A stretch of DNA of 64,000 nt. Origin: Streptomyces thermolilacinus SPC6 (GTDB lineage Bacteria; Actinomycetota; Actinomycetes; Streptomycetales; Streptomycetaceae). The stretch covers positions 1,429,144-1,493,143 of the forward strand of contig NZ_ASHX02000001.1 in NCBI RefSeq assembly GCF_000478605.2, given 5' to 3'. Both the position numbers and the translations under genes were made by a program. Below are positions 36,253-45,867 of this stretch, piece after piece; the first letter of the stretch is position 1, and the number at the start of each line of letters is the position of its first letter. The notes under the pieces were generated by a model. The model saw nothing but the letters and a program-made list of their open reading frames with translations, made no database searches and had not been told where the DNA came from.

Positions 36253-36266
36253 CGAACGTGTGTTTG
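36253..36266 (+). promoter_or_regulatory. LexA (SOS) box upstream of lexA
   Basis: CGAACGTGTGTTTG matches the actinobacterial/Bacillus-type SOS box CGAACnnnnGTTYG exactly, 64 bp upstream of the lexA start. It predicts LexA autoregulation. Confidence 0.85.
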
Positions 36267-36329
36267 GCGCAACCTTTCGAAAGCAACTACCGTTGTGCCA
36301 GCCAGGGAGACCATTCGAGAGGGGCCGAC

Positions 36330-37130
36330 GTGACCACCACCGCAGACAGTGCCACCATCACCGCCCAGGACCGCTCCCAGGGCCGATTCGAGCCGGTACA
36401 CGCCATGACCGTGAAGAACGCGAACGAGGCGGGCACGACGCCCGAGCCCGCCAAGCCCGCACGGGCGCTCCCCGGCCGACCTCCCGGCATCCGCGCCGAC
36501 AGCTCGGGCCTCACGGACCGGCAGCGAAGGGTCATCGAGGTCATCCGCGACTCGGTGCAGCGGCGCGGATACCCGCCGTCGATGCGGGAGATCGGCCAGG
36601 CGGTCGGTCTTTCCAGCACGTCGTCGGTGGCACACCAGTTGATGGCGCTGGAGCGGAAGGGCTTCCTGCGGCGCGACCCCCACCGCCCCCGAGCGTACGA
36701 GGTGCGCGGCTCCGACCAGCCGAGCACGCAGCCCCCGGACACGGCCGGCAAGCCCGCCGCGTCGTACGTCCCGCTCGTCGGCCGGATCGCCGCAGGTGGG
36801 CCCATCCTGGCCGAGGAGTCCGTCGAGGACGTCTTCCCCCTCCCCCGGCAGCTCGTCGGCGACGGTGAGCTGTTCGTCCTGAAGGTCGTCGGCGATTCCA
36901 TGATCGAGGCCGCCATCTGCGACGGCGACTGGGTGACCGTCCGCCGCCAGCCCGTCGCGGAGAACGGCGACATCGTGGCCGCCATGCTCGACGGCGAGGC
37001 CACGGTCAAGCGCTTCAAGCGGGAGGACGGCCATGTCTGGCTGCTCCCGCACAATGCCGCCTACCAGCCCATCCCTGGCGACGAGGCGACCATCCTCGGC
37101 AAGGTGGTGGCGGTTCTGCGGCGGGTCTGA
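36330..37130 (+). CDS. lexA: SOS repressor LexA
   Basis: 266-residue LexA. N-terminal ~55 residues are a family-variable extension; the winged helix follows ([51 protein letters not shown]). The self-cleavage bond is Ala155-Gly156 in RIAAGGPI, with catalytic Ser190 (GDSM) and Lys227 (ATVKRF). The GTG start has GAGAGGGG upstream; an internal ATG at residue 26 is an alternative start. Divergent from nrdR over a 522-bp region that holds an SOS box for lexA and NrdR boxes for nrdRJ. It represses DNA repair genes until RecA filament stimulates its cleavage. Confidence 0.96.
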   Translation: MTTTADSATITAQDRSQGRFEPVHAMTVKNANEAGTTPEPAKPARALPGRPPGIRADSSGLTDRQRRVIEVIRDSVQRRGYPPSMREIGQAVGLSSTSSVAHQLMALERKGFLRRDPHRPRAYEVRGSDQPSTQPPDTAGKPAASYVPLVGRIAAGGPILAEESVEDVFPLPRQLVGDGELFVLKVVGDSMIEAAICDGDWVTVRRQPVAENGDIVAAMLDGEATVKRFKREDGHVWLLPHNAAYQPIPGDEATILGKVVAVLRRV

Positions 37131-37148
37131 CCCCCGCCGGCCCCGACC

Positions 37149-37182
37149 GGACCCCGGGACCCCTGCGCCGGTCCCGGGGTCC
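37149..37182. terminator. Bidirectional terminator between lexA and the DinG-type helicase
   Basis: Perfect 13-bp stem GGACCCCGGGACC / GGTCCCGGGGTCC with an 8-nt loop, centred in the 90-bp gap between the two convergent genes. Confidence 0.75.
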
Positions 37183-37220
37183 TGCTGTGTCCGGACGCGC
37201 CGCTCCCGGCTCGCCGTCCG

Positions 37221-39194
37221 TCAGACCGCCGCCTCCGCCTTCGCCGCCTGGTCGATGGCGGCCAGCGAGCGGCGCACCTGATTGCGGTCCGTCGTGTACC
37301 AGAAGTCCGGCATCGAGGCGCGCAGGAAGCTGCCGTACCGGGCGTTCGCCAGGCGCGGGTCCAGGACCGCCACCACCCCCCGGTCGCCCGTCGCCCGCAC
37401 GAGGCGGCCCGCGCCCTGCGCCATCAGCAGCGCCGCGTGCGTCGCCGCGACGGCCATGAAGCCATTGCCCCCCGCCTCCTCCACGGCCTTCTGCCGCGCG
37501 CTCACCAGCGGGTCGTCCGGGCGCGGGAACGGAATGCGGTCCATCACCACGAGCTGGCAGTTCGGCCCCGGCACATCGACGCCCTGCCACAGCGAGAGCG
37601 TCCCGAACAGACACGTCTCCGCGTCGTTGGCGAACGCCTTGATCAGCTCGCCGAGCGTGTCCTCGCCCTGCAACAGCACGGGCACGCCCAGGCGGCCCCG
37701 CAGCTCCTCGGCGGCCGCCTGCGCGGCCCGCATCGAGGAGAACAGGCCGAGGGTCCGGCCCCCGGCCGCCTCGATCAGCTCCGCCAGCTCGTCCATCATG
37801 TCCGTGCGGCTGCCCTCGCGCCCCGGCGTCGCCAGGTGCCGGGCCACGTAGAGGATGCCCTGCTTGCGGTAGTCGAACGGCGAGCCGACGTCGATGCCCT
37901 TCCAGACCGGAAGGTCCTCGCCCTCCACGCCCTCGGCGGCGAGACCCAGCGAGGCCCCCACCCCGTTGAAGTCCCCGCCCAGCTTCAGCGTGGCCGACGT
38001 CAGCGTGACCGACCGGTCCGTGAACAGCTTGTCGCGCAGCAGCCCCGACACGGACAGCGGCGCCACCCGCAGGGACGCGCCGAAGCGGTCGTGCCGCTCG
38101 TACCACACCACGTCGTACTCGGAGCCGTTCGCGATGCGCTCCGCCACCGCGTGGACGTTCTCCACGGAGGCCATGGCCTGCTTGCGGACCGCGTCCTCGT
38201 CCTGGACGGACCGGTCCCTTGTGTTGCCCAGCGCCGTGATCACCGTGCGCGCGGCGTCCCGCAGGGCCATCAGCGCGTACGCGAGGTCCTCGGGAAGCTC
38301 CTGGAGGCGGCCGGGCAGGGCCAGCTCCATCAGCTTCTCGAACCCCTCGGCAGCCGTCTGCAACTGGTCGGCGGCCTTCTCGTCCACGAGCTTCGCTGCG
38401 CGCCGCACCGCCCGGTTGACCTGGCCGGGCGTGAGCTCACCGGTGGCGACCCCGGTCACGCGGGACACGAGCTCGTGCGCCTCGTCCACGATCAGCACCT
38501 CGTGCTGCGGCAGGACCGGGGCGCCCTCGATGGCGTCGATCGCCAGCAGCGCGTGGTTGGTCACGACGACCTCGGCGAGCTTGGCGCGCTCCCGCGCCGC
38601 CTCCGCGAAGCACTCGGCGCCGTACGCGCACTTGCTCGCCCCCAGGCACTCGCGCGACGAGACGGACACCTGCCCCCACGCCCGGTCGGAGACACCCGGC
38701 GTCAGGTCGTCCCTGTCGCCCGTCTCCGTCTCGTCCGACCAGTCCCGCAGGCGCAGCAGATCCTGTCCGAGCTTGCTGGTCGGGGCGGCCGCCTCGAAGT
38801 GGTCGAACAGCCCGTCCTCCTCTTCCTGCGGCACGCCCTCGTGGAGCCGGTGCAGGCACAGGTAGTTGGACCGGCCCTTGAGCATGGCGAACTCCGGGCG
38901 GCGGCGCAGCAGCGGGTGCAGCGCGTCCACCGTGCGGGGCAGGTCCCGCTCGACCAGCTGCCGCTGGAGGGCGAGCGTGGCCGTCGCGACGACGACGCGG
39001 TCCCCGTGCGCCAGGGCGGGCACCAGGTAGCCCAGGGACTTGCCGGTGCCGGTGCCGGCCTGGACGAGCAGGTGCGTACCGTCGTCGATGGCCTGGGCGA
39101 CGGCCTCGGCCATGGCGACCTGGCCTGGCCTTTCCGTACCGCCGACGGCGGCGACGGCGGCGTGGAGGAGCTCGGGGAGGGATGGCTTCGTCAT
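37221..39194 (-). CDS. DinG/XPD-like iron-sulfur DNA helicase
   Basis: 657-residue superfamily 2 helicase of the DinG/YoaA group. Walker A QAGTGTGKS at residues ~45-53, then the four cysteines expected for a 4Fe-4S cluster (YLCLHR near 113, and RECLGASKCAYGAECF near 185-198), VVVTNHALLAID, Walker B VLIVDEAHEL, TSATL, LFGTLSLWQGVDVPGP, and QGAGRLVRATGDRG (motif VI). This family unwinds 5'-3' and acts on damaged or R-loop DNA. ATG start. It converges on lexA; no LexA box was noticed at its own promoter, so SOS control is not shown here. Confidence 0.92.
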   Translation of the reverse strand: MTKPSLPELLHAAVAAVGGTERPGQVAMAEAVAQAIDDGTHLLVQAGTGTGKSLGYLVPALAHGDRVVVATATLALQRQLVERDLPRTVDALHPLLRRRPEFAMLKGRSNYLCLHRLHEGVPQEEEDGLFDHFEAAAPTSKLGQDLLRLRDWSDETETGDRDDLTPGVSDRAWGQVSVSSRECLGASKCAYGAECFAEAARERAKLAEVVVTNHALLAIDAIEGAPVLPQHEVLIVDEAHELVSRVTGVATGELTPGQVNRAVRRAAKLVDEKAADQLQTAAEGFEKLMELALPGRLQELPEDLAYALMALRDAARTVITALGNTRDRSVQDEDAVRKQAMASVENVHAVAERIANGSEYDVVWYERHDRFGASLRVAPLSVSGLLRDKLFTDRSVTLTSATLKLGGDFNGVGASLGLAAEGVEGEDLPVWKGIDVGSPFDYRKQGILYVARHLATPGREGSRTDMMDELAELIEAAGGRTLGLFSSMRAAQAAAEELRGRLGVPVLLQGEDTLGELIKAFANDAETCLFGTLSLWQGVDVPGPNCQLVVMDRIPFPRPDDPLVSARQKAVEEAGGNGFMAVAATHAALLMAQGAGRLVRATGDRGVVAVLDPRLANARYGSFLRASMPDFWYTTDRNQVRRSLAAIDQAAKAEAAV

Positions 39195-39354
39195 AGCGCG
39201 TCCACCCTACGGGGCCGCACTGACAGTCGGCCCGCCACGCGTGCGTCTCCGCCCGCTTCCGGCCACTCCCCGGTGGCGACCGCCTCGCGCAAAGGGCCCA
39301 CTTCACCCGTGCGAGCCACTTCCGGCACTCCAGGTTGACGGAAGGGCCGCGCCC

Positions 39355-40827
39355 TCAGCGGGGCTGGGACCGCTCGGCCGCCGCGAGGGCGTCGGCGAAG
39401 CGGTCCAGTACGGCGTCGGCCTGCCCGTCGGTGAGCGTCAGCGGCGGCAGGAGCCGTACGACCCCGGAATGCCGACCGCCCGTGGCGACGATGAGGCCCC
39501 GTTCCAGACACTCCCGTCGCACCGCCTCCGCCAGGGCCGGGGCGGGCGGCGGTACGTCCCCGAAGCGGGCCGCCGTGTCGACCAGTTCGACGCCGGTCAT
39601 GAGCCCCCGCCCCCGTACGTCGCCCACGCACGGATGGGCGGCGGCCAGCTCCCGGAGCCGGGCCAGCAGCCGGGCGCCCAGCACGGCGGCCCGCTCCGCT
39701 AGGCGGTTGTCCCGCACGTACCGGAGAGTCGCCGTCCCGGCCGCCATCGCCAGCTGGTTGCCCCGGAACGCGTCCGCGCGTCCGCACCGCCCGCCGCGGT
39801 CGAGCCCGGAGCGGTAGACGATCACGGACAGCGGGAGCGAGCCGCCGAGGGCCTTGGACACGACGAGCACGTCCGGGACGATCCCGCTGTGCTCGACCGC
39901 CCAGAACGCCCCCGTGCGCCCGAGGCCGGTGAGCGTCTCGTCGGCGATCAGCGGGATCGACCGGGCCTCGGTGATCTCCCGCATGCGGCGCAGCCAGCCG
40001 TCGGGCGCGGGCACCACCCCGCCGCCGCTCCCCACCGGCTCGACGATCATCGCGGCGGGCGGCTCGGCGTGGAACTCGGGCGCGTCGAGCAGGGTCTCGG
40101 TCCAGCGGGCGGCGAGTTCCGCCCCGCCCCGGCCGTCGACGCCGAACGGACAGCGGTACGGGTGCGGGTACGGCAGCCTCGTCACCCGGCGCTCCGCGAC
40201 GCCGCCGGGCGCGTCGGGGCGGCCGGACAGCGCCTCGCCGCCGTCGTGCGAGGCCCCGGTGAAGGTCAGCAGGCCGGTACGGCCGGTGGCCGCGCGGACC
40301 ACGTCGAGCGCCGCGTTGACCGCGTCCGAGCCCGCGGGTCCGCAGAACTGGATGCGGGCCTCGCGCGCCAAGGCGGGCGGCAGGGTCGCGAACAGTTCGG
40401 TCGTGAAGTCGTCCCGGACCGGGGTGGCGAGGTCCAGGACGTGCAGCGGGGCGCCCGAGTCGATGACCTTCTTGACCGCTTCCAGAACGACCGGGTGGTT
40501 GTGGCCGAGGGCGAGGGTGCCCGCGCCTGAGGTGCAGTCGAGGTAGCGGCGGCCGTCCGCCGCCTCGATGGTCACGCCCCGGGCGCGTACGGGGACGACG
40601 GGCAGCGAACGGGCGTAGGTGCGGGCGGCCGGCTCGCGGAGGGACTGGCGGCGCAGGATGCCCTCGGACCCGGCGGCCGGAACGGCCTGCCCGCCGGGCG
40701 CCGGAGCGGCCTGCCCGCCGGGGGCGGGAACGGTGTCCGGTCCGGCGGGCCGGGGGCCCTCGGTGCCGGACGGAGTGCCTCCGGGTCCGGCGGGCGGTGC
40801 CGCCGTGGCTGGTTCGGTCGCGGCCAC
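39355..40827 (-). CDS. Class III PLP-dependent aminotransferase (diaminobutyrate/ornithine type)
   Basis: 490-residue aminotransferase of fold type I, class III. Core features are RYLDCTSGAGTLALGHNHPVV, GPAGSDAVNAALDVVR, the Asp of LIADETLTGLGRTG, the PLP lysine Lys325 in VVSKALGG, and FRGNQLAMAAG. The family includes diaminobutyrate-2-oxoglutarate transaminases, but substrate cannot be fixed. The N-terminal ~60 residues are a Pro/Ala/Gly linker with PAPGGQA repeats before RRQSLREPAARTYARSLPVV, longer than usual. GTG 40827 is chosen because GGGAGG precedes it; earlier starts would extend through intergenic-looking sequence. Divergent from the secreted protease gene (329 bp). Single gene, no siderophore or ectoine cluster nearby. 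Confidence 0.82.
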   Translation of the reverse strand: MAATEPATAAPPAGPGGTPSGTEGPRPAGPDTVPAPGGQAAPAPGGQAVPAAGSEGILRRQSLREPAARTYARSLPVVPVRARGVTIEAADGRRYLDCTSGAGTLALGHNHPVVLEAVKKVIDSGAPLHVLDLATPVRDDFTTELFATLPPALAREARIQFCGPAGSDAVNAALDVVRAATGRTGLLTFTGASHDGGEALSGRPDAPGGVAERRVTRLPYPHPYRCPFGVDGRGGAELAARWTETLLDAPEFHAEPPAAMIVEPVGSGGGVVPAPDGWLRRMREITEARSIPLIADETLTGLGRTGAFWAVEHSGIVPDVLVVSKALGGSLPLSVIVYRSGLDRGGRCGRADAFRGNQLAMAAGTATLRYVRDNRLAERAAVLGARLLARLRELAAAHPCVGDVRGRGLMTGVELVDTAARFGDVPPPAPALAEAVRRECLERGLIVATGGRHSGVVRLLPPLTLTDGQADAVLDRFADALAAAERSQPR

Positions 40828-41156
40828 GTCTGGGGTCCTCCCGTCGGTAACGGTCTGTCGCACATCGGTACGGCGCCCGGCCGCTCCGCGTTCGGTGCGG
40901 GCCCGGCGTCCCGCCCGTACCAACGACGACATCTCCGGGGGATCACGGTCATTCCGAAGATCCGGGCCCCGGGGAACCGCCGCCCTGCCGCACACCGTCC
41001 CCAACGGCACCGGCATAGTGGGGGCCGCACTTCGGCGCCCGGCGCCCCGGCAGCGCCCCGCGCGGCCGGAGTGTGAAGTTCCGCAATACGTAGTTCCGCG
41101 TTGGAGGAGCGCTTTCCCGGAAGCGCTCGGTTCACGAAGTCCCAGGGGGATCACTC
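40828..41156. other. Divergent intergenic region (aminotransferase / secreted protease)
   Basis: 329 bp without a gene. It contains two copies of AGTTCCGC 15 bp apart (near 41076-41100) and a hairpin GAGCGCTT / AAGCGCTC at 41107-41128 in the protease leader. The promoters cannot be placed with confidence. Confidence 0.45.
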
Positions 41157-42335
41157 ATGCGAACGATTCGTCCGTTGCTCGCGTCAACCGCCGTCGCGGC
41201 GGCGCTGGCGCTGACCGCCACGGGCTGCGGCCCCGAGGAGGACCCGGCTGCCGCGCCGAGCGCCTCCGCGGTCCAGACCCCCGCCGCGGACGGGAAGATC
41301 ACCATCCCGGACGAGCTGAAGGACCGGCTCAAGGAGCACGGGATCGACCTCGACAAGTGGCGGGGCGGCGAGTGGAAGAACTGGGACAAGGACAAGTGGC
41401 TGCGTGAGGCGCAGGACTTCGTCAACCCGATCATCGAGGACCTTTGGGACCCGGACCGGATGCGGGAGGCGGAGGAGCCGGACCAGCCCGTCGAGGACGG
41501 TGACCTGCCCGACGACGCCGGGGTGACGGACCCGACGCCGAAGCGGGTCGAGGCCACCGCGGTCGAGCCGGAGTACCACGGCAGCGCGCCGGAGGCCGGC
41601 AAGCTCCTCTTCGACGGCCCCAAGGGCTCGATGGTGTGCTCGGCCACGGTCGTGAAGGACCCGGCGAACCCGGGCAAGTCCAACCTCGTGTGGACGGCCG
41701 GGCACTGCGTCCACGCGGGCAAGAACGGCGGCTGGTACCGGAACATCGCGTTCGTCCCGTCGTACAACAACAAGGGTCTTTCGACGGCCGAGCTGGAGAA
41801 GGCGTCCCGTGAGGACGTCGCGCCGTACGGCGTGTGGTGGGGCGACTGGGCGCAGACCTCGGAGCAGTGGATCGACCAGGGTGCGCCGACGGGCGGCCAG
41901 GGCGCCCCGTACGACTTCGCCGTCATCCATGTGACGCCGGAGAAGGGCAGCGGCGGCAAGTCGCTGGAGGAGACGGTCGGCTCGGCGCTTCCGGTCGAGT
42001 TCGCGGCGCCGGCCGCGTCGAAGATCGCGAGCATGGAGGCGACCGGTTACCCGGCGGCGCCGCCGTACGACGGCCAGAAGCTGTTCCAGTGCGCCGACAA
42101 GCCGGGGCGGCTCTCGGTGAAGGCCAGCCAGCCGACGATGTACCGCATCGGGTGCAGCATGACCGGTGGTTCGTCGGGCGGTGGCTGGGTGGCCACGGGC
42201 CAGGACGGCAAGCCCGCGCTCGTGTCGAACACCTCGATCGGGCCGGTGCAGGCGGGCTGGCTCGCCGGGCCGCGTCTGGGCGCTGAGGCGAAGGGTGTCT
42301 TCACGGCCGTCAGCGAGAAGTTCGCCGGGCGATGA
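41157..42335 (+). CDS. Secreted trypsin-like / glutamyl-endopeptidase-like lipoprotein
   Basis: 392-residue exported S1-family peptidase. Signal peptide ends in a lipobox LTATGC with lipidated Cys23, so it should be anchored outside the membrane. Residues ~45-135 are an acidic, charged spacer (DELKDRLKEHGIDLDKW...). The protease domain starts near 150: SMVCSATVV, His in VWTAGHCVH, Asp in YDFAVIHV, Ser in MTGGSSGGGW, an arrangement seen in V8-like/glutamyl endopeptidases. ATG start with AGGGGG upstream. A strong hairpin terminator separates it from hflX. Substrate unknown. Confidence 0.85.
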   Translation: MRTIRPLLASTAVAAALALTATGCGPEEDPAAAPSASAVQTPAADGKITIPDELKDRLKEHGIDLDKWRGGEWKNWDKDKWLREAQDFVNPIIEDLWDPDRMREAEEPDQPVEDGDLPDDAGVTDPTPKRVEATAVEPEYHGSAPEAGKLLFDGPKGSMVCSATVVKDPANPGKSNLVWTAGHCVHAGKNGGWYRNIAFVPSYNNKGLSTAELEKASREDVAPYGVWWGDWAQTSEQWIDQGAPTGGQGAPYDFAVIHVTPEKGSGGKSLEETVGSALPVEFAAPAASKIASMEATGYPAAPPYDGQKLFQCADKPGRLSVKASQPTMYRIGCSMTGGSSGGGWVATGQDGKPALVSNTSIGPVQAGWLAGPRLGAEAKGVFTAVSEKFAGR

Positions 42336-42478
42336 GCCTGAGCGCGTCAGCGCCGGGGGCGCGCCCGTCAGACGGGCGCGCCCGGGTGGCCGCCCCCGGT
42401 GGCCGGGGGCGCCTCGGTGGGCGTGCCTGCCGGTAGGCCGTCGGGATGCGGCCGACCGGCTTCGGCGAGGACACGGAC

Positions 42479-42527
42479 AAGGAAGCGGGGTTCCCCGGCC
42501 GGTGCGGCCGGGGAACCCCGCTTCCTT
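42479..42527. terminator. Very strong bidirectional terminator between protease and hflX
   Basis: Near-ideal inverted repeat: a 20-bp arm at 42481-42500 and its exact complement at 42506-42525, extended by AA/TT, with a 5-nt loop. It lies 28 bp past the hflX stop and 145 bp past the protease stop. Confidence 0.85.
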
Positions 42528-42554
42528 CGTGTGCCGTGACGGCGGCCTTGTGCG

Positions 42555-44048
42555 TCAGGCCGCGACGACGCTGTACGGAGCCAGCAGCGCGGCGAGCTCG
42601 CTGTGCACCCGCGCCTTGAGCAGCGTGCCCTCCGCGGTGTGCTCCTCGGAGATCACCTCGCCCTCGGCGTGCACCCGCGAGACGAGTCCGCCCTGCGTGT
42701 ACGGGACGAGCGCCTCGACCTCGACCTCCGGGCGGGGCAGCTCGGCGTCGATCATCGCGAGCAGTTCCGCGATGCCCTTGCCGGTCCGCGCGGAGACGGC
42801 GATCGCGTGCTTCTCGACCCGCAGCAGCCGCTGGAGGACGAGCGGGTCGGCCGCGTCCGCCTTGTTGATCACGACGATCTCGGGCACGTTGGTCGCGCCC
42901 ACGTCGCGGATCACCTCGCGCACGGCGGCCAGCTGCTCCTCTGGCGCCGGGTGCGCGCCGTCCACCACGTGGAGGATCAGGTCGGAGTCGCCGACCTCCT
43001 CCATCGTGGAGCGGAACGCCTCGACGAGGTGGTGCGGCAGGTGCCGGACGAAGCCCACCGTGTCGGCCAGCGTGTACAGCCGGCCGCTGGGCGTCTCGGC
43101 CCGGCGGACCGTCGGGTCGAGGGTGGCGAACAGGGCGTTCTCCACCAGCACGCCTGCGCCGGTCAGCCGGTTGAGCAGGGACGACTTGCCGGCGTTGGTG
43201 TACCCGGCGATGGCGACCGACGGCACCTTGTTGCGGCGCCGCTCCTGGCGCTTGATGTCGCGGCCGGTCTTCATCTCCGCGATCTCCCGGCGCATCTTCG
43301 CCATCTTCTCGCGGATCCGGCGCCGGTCCGTCTCGATCTTGGTCTCACCGGGGCCTCGGGTGGCCATGCCGCCACCGCCGCCGCCACCCATCTGCCGGGA
43401 CAGCGACTGACCCCAGCCGCGCAGTCGAGGCAGCATGTACTGCATCTGGGCGAGCGCGACCTGCGCCTTGCCCTCGCGCGACTTGGCGTGCTGGGCGAAG
43501 ATGTCGAGGATCAGAGCGGTGCGGTCGACCACCTTGACCTTGACGATGTCCTCCAGGTGGATGAGCTGGCCGGGGCTCAGCTCACCGTCGCAGACGACGG
43601 TGTCGGCGCCGGTCTCCAGCACGATGTCGCGCAGCTCGTCCGCCTTGCCCGAGCCGATGTACGTGGCCGGGTCGGGCTTGTCGCGGCGCTGGATGACGCC
43701 GTCCAGGACGAGCGCGCCCGCCGTCTCGGCGAGGGCGGCCAGCTCGGCCAGGGAGTTCTCGGCGTCCTGCACGGTCCCGGAGGTCCAGACGCCGACCAGC
43801 ACGACGCGCTCCAGGCGCAGCTGCCGGTACTCGACCTCGGTGACGTCTTCGAGCTCGGTGGAGAGGCCGGCCACTCGGCGGAGCGCGGCACGCTCCTGGC
43901 GGTCGAACTGGTCGCCGTCCCGCTCTCCGTCGATCTCGAAGCTCCAGGCGACGTCCTCTTCCATCAGTGCATCGGCCCGAAGGCTCTCGGCGCGGTTCGG
44001 CTCCGCGGAGCTCAGCTTGTCCTGGGAAGGGGATGAAGAGGAGGTCAT
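42555..44048 (-). CDS. hflX: Ribosome-associated GTPase HflX
   Basis: 497-residue GTPase that binds the 50S subunit and can split stalled or heat-damaged ribosomes. N-terminal HflX domain (RLERVVLVGVWTSG, ATYIGSGKADEL, VVCDGELSPGQ, RTALILDIFAQHAKSREGKAQVALAQ), a Gly-rich loop after LSRQMGGGGGGG with RGPGETKIETDRR, then the G domain: GYTNAGKSSLLNRL, DTVGFVRHLPH, NKAD. Residues 1-60 are an acidic extension. ATG start with AAGGA upstream. It lies downstream of the M1 peptidase region, leftward, 137 bp from that gene. Confidence 0.94.
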   Translation of the reverse strand: MTSSSSPSQDKLSSAEPNRAESLRADALMEEDVAWSFEIDGERDGDQFDRQERAALRRVAGLSTELEDVTEVEYRQLRLERVVLVGVWTSGTVQDAENSLAELAALAETAGALVLDGVIQRRDKPDPATYIGSGKADELRDIVLETGADTVVCDGELSPGQLIHLEDIVKVKVVDRTALILDIFAQHAKSREGKAQVALAQMQYMLPRLRGWGQSLSRQMGGGGGGGMATRGPGETKIETDRRRIREKMAKMRREIAEMKTGRDIKRQERRRNKVPSVAIAGYTNAGKSSLLNRLTGAGVLVENALFATLDPTVRRAETPSGRLYTLADTVGFVRHLPHHLVEAFRSTMEEVGDSDLILHVVDGAHPAPEEQLAAVREVIRDVGATNVPEIVVINKADAADPLVLQRLLRVEKHAIAVSARTGKGIAELLAMIDAELPRPEVEVEALVPYTQGGLVSRVHAEGEVISEEHTAEGTLLKARVHSELAALLAPYSVVAA

Positions 44049-44185
44049 TGGGTCCTTACGTCGATGGAAAAGTCGATTCGTCAGGCACAACGCCTGCTCT
44101 CCCCGGATGATTCCCGGAAAGGGCCCGGGCCACTCCGCGGCGGCGTCGCCGACGTGACGATGGTCGCACGGCCCCGCGGGGCCCG

Positions 44186-45772
44186 TCACGCGGGTTTCCG
44201 CCCGGCCGCGGCCGCCGCGGTCGGGGCGGGGGCCTGGGCCGCCGTGGCCTGGGCGGCGGCGGCCTGGGCCGCCGTGGTGGGGGCCGGGACGGGAGCCGCC
44301 GTCTTGGCGCTGGGCGCCGCCGGGCCCCGGGCGGGTGACGCGCTGCGCCAGTCGGGGTGGCCGGGCATGGGCGGGGTCTTCTCGCCGTACAGCCATCCGT
44401 GCAGGAAGCCGGTGAGATCGCGGCCCGCGACGGCGGAGGCGAGGCGGACGAAGTCGTCGGTGCCCGCGGTGGCGTGCGCGTGGTCGGTCACCCAGCGCCG
44501 CTGGAGGGTGTCGAAGGCGGCGGCGCCGATCTCCTGGCGCAGGGCGTACAGGACGAGGGCGCTGCCGTCGTAGACGACCGGCCGGAAGAGGCCCGACTTG
44601 CCGTCGCGCCCGGGCGGGCGGGGCGCGGCCGGGGGGCCGCCCGCCGCGCGCCAGCCGTCGGAGGCGGTGTACGCCTCGCGCATGCGCTTCGCCAGGGTGC
44701 CGTGGCCGGTCTCCTCGGCGTAGAGGGCCTCGTACCAGGTGGCGTGGCCCTCGTTGATCCACAGGTCGGACCAGGCGCGCGGGCTGACGCTGTTGCCGAA
44801 CCAGTGGTGGGCCAGCTCATGGACCATGACCGACTCGATGTACCACTCGGGGACCCCGGGGTCGGTGAACAGGCCCCGCTCGAAGAGGGAGAGCGTCTGG
44901 GTCTCCAGCGCGAAGCCCGTGGCCGCGTCGGCGACGAGCACGCCGTACGTCTCGAAGGGGTACCGGCCGATCCTGCGTTCCATCCAGCGCAGGTGGTCGG
45001 GGGTCTTCCGCAGCCAGCGCTCCATCCGCTCCCGGTCGGCGGCCGGGACGACGTCGCGCAGCGGCAGGCCGTGCGGGCCGGTGCGGCGGACGACGGCGGA
45101 GCGGCCGATGGAGACCTGGGCCAGCTCGGTCGCCATCGGGTGGGCGCCGCGGTACGTCCAGGTCGCGGTGGGGCCGGCGACGGCGTGGGCGACGGCGCGG
45201 CCGTTGGCGACGGCGACGAGATCCTTGGGGGTGGTGACGCGGATGGTGAAGTACGCCTTGTCGGCGGGGTGGTCGTTGCAGGGGAAGACGCGGTGGGCGG
45301 CGTCGGCCTGGTTGGCCATGGCGAGGCCGTCGGAGGTGCGGATCCAGCCGCTGTCGGCGCCCGCGGCGGTCGGGTCGCTCGTGTGGGTGACGGCGATGGT
45401 GATCCGCTCGCCCTTGCCGACCGGCCGGTCGGGCCGCACGACCAGGTCTTCCCCGGTGCCGGTGAAGTGCGCGGGACGGCCGTCCACGGTGACGGACTCG
45501 ACGGTTCCGTGGGCGAAGTCCAGGTTGACGCTCTCCAGCCGCTGGGTGGTCCGTGCGTCGATCTTGGTGAGCGTGTCGAGTGGCTTGCGGTTGTCGCCGC
45601 CGTACGTGAAGGCGATGTCGTACGCGAGGACGTCGTAGCCGGGGTTGCCGAGGTACGGGTACAGCGGGTCGCCGATGCCGAGCGGTCCGGGTGCGGGTAC
45701 GGCCGCCGCGATGAGCCCCGCGGACGCCGCGGCGAGGAGGGCGGCGCGCAGGCGTGGGGAGGTGAGGGTCAT
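44186..45772 (-). CDS. Secreted M1-family zinc aminopeptidase
   Basis: 528-residue metallopeptidase. A signal peptide is evident (LRAALLAAASAGLIAAAV, then PAPGPLGIGD). Zinc site HELAHHWFGN with the third ligand Glu in NEGHATW lies at residues ~315-340; the substrate-binding segment DAATGFALETQTLSLF precedes it. The C-terminal half is shortened against PepN-type enzymes, so the protein is the compact secreted M1 form. The C-terminus is Ala/Gln/Thr/Pro low complexity coded by a 15-bp tandem repeat. ATG start with no clear ribosome-binding site. It lies between rshA and hflX and is read in the same direction. Confidence 0.87.
   Translation of the reverse strand: MTLTSPRLRAALLAAASAGLIAAAVPAPGPLGIGDPLYPYLGNPGYDVLAYDIAFTYGGDNRKPLDTLTKIDARTTQRLESVNLDFAHGTVESVTVDGRPAHFTGTGEDLVVRPDRPVGKGERITIAVTHTSDPTAAGADSGWIRTSDGLAMANQADAAHRVFPCNDHPADKAYFTIRVTTPKDLVAVANGRAVAHAVAGPTATWTYRGAHPMATELAQVSIGRSAVVRRTGPHGLPLRDVVPAADRERMERWLRKTPDHLRWMERRIGRYPFETYGVLVADAATGFALETQTLSLFERGLFTDPGVPEWYIESVMVHELAHHWFGNSVSPRAWSDLWINEGHATWYEALYAEETGHGTLAKRMREAYTASDGWRAAGGPPAAPRPPGRDGKSGLFRPVVYDGSALVLYALRQEIGAAAFDTLQRRWVTDHAHATAGTDDFVRLASAVAGRDLTGFLHGWLYGEKTPPMPGHPDWRSASPARGPAAPSAKTAAPVPAPTTAAQAAAAQATAAQAPAPTAAAAAGRKPA
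44232..44276. repeat. 15-bp tandem repeat x3 at the peptidase C-terminus
   Basis: Units at 44232, 44247 and 44262; units 1 and 3 are identical (GCCTGGGCCGCCGTG) and unit 2 differs at four positions. It encodes AAQA-type pentads in the disordered tail. Likely a slippage-made tract. Confidence 0.75.
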
Positions 45773-45867
45773 GGGCCACCGCTACCAGCGCGCCCGGCGC
45801 ACCCGAACGGGCGCCGCGCGCGGGCGTACGGTGGTCCGTCCGGCGGCGTCCGTGCGCCCGGTCGGGG

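Noticed and set aside
41157..42335. Idea that the two secreted S1 proteases (10219 and 41157) are recent duplicates
   Set aside because: They share only catalytic motifs; signal type, spacer and Ser-site context (GDSGGP versus GGSSGGGW) differ.
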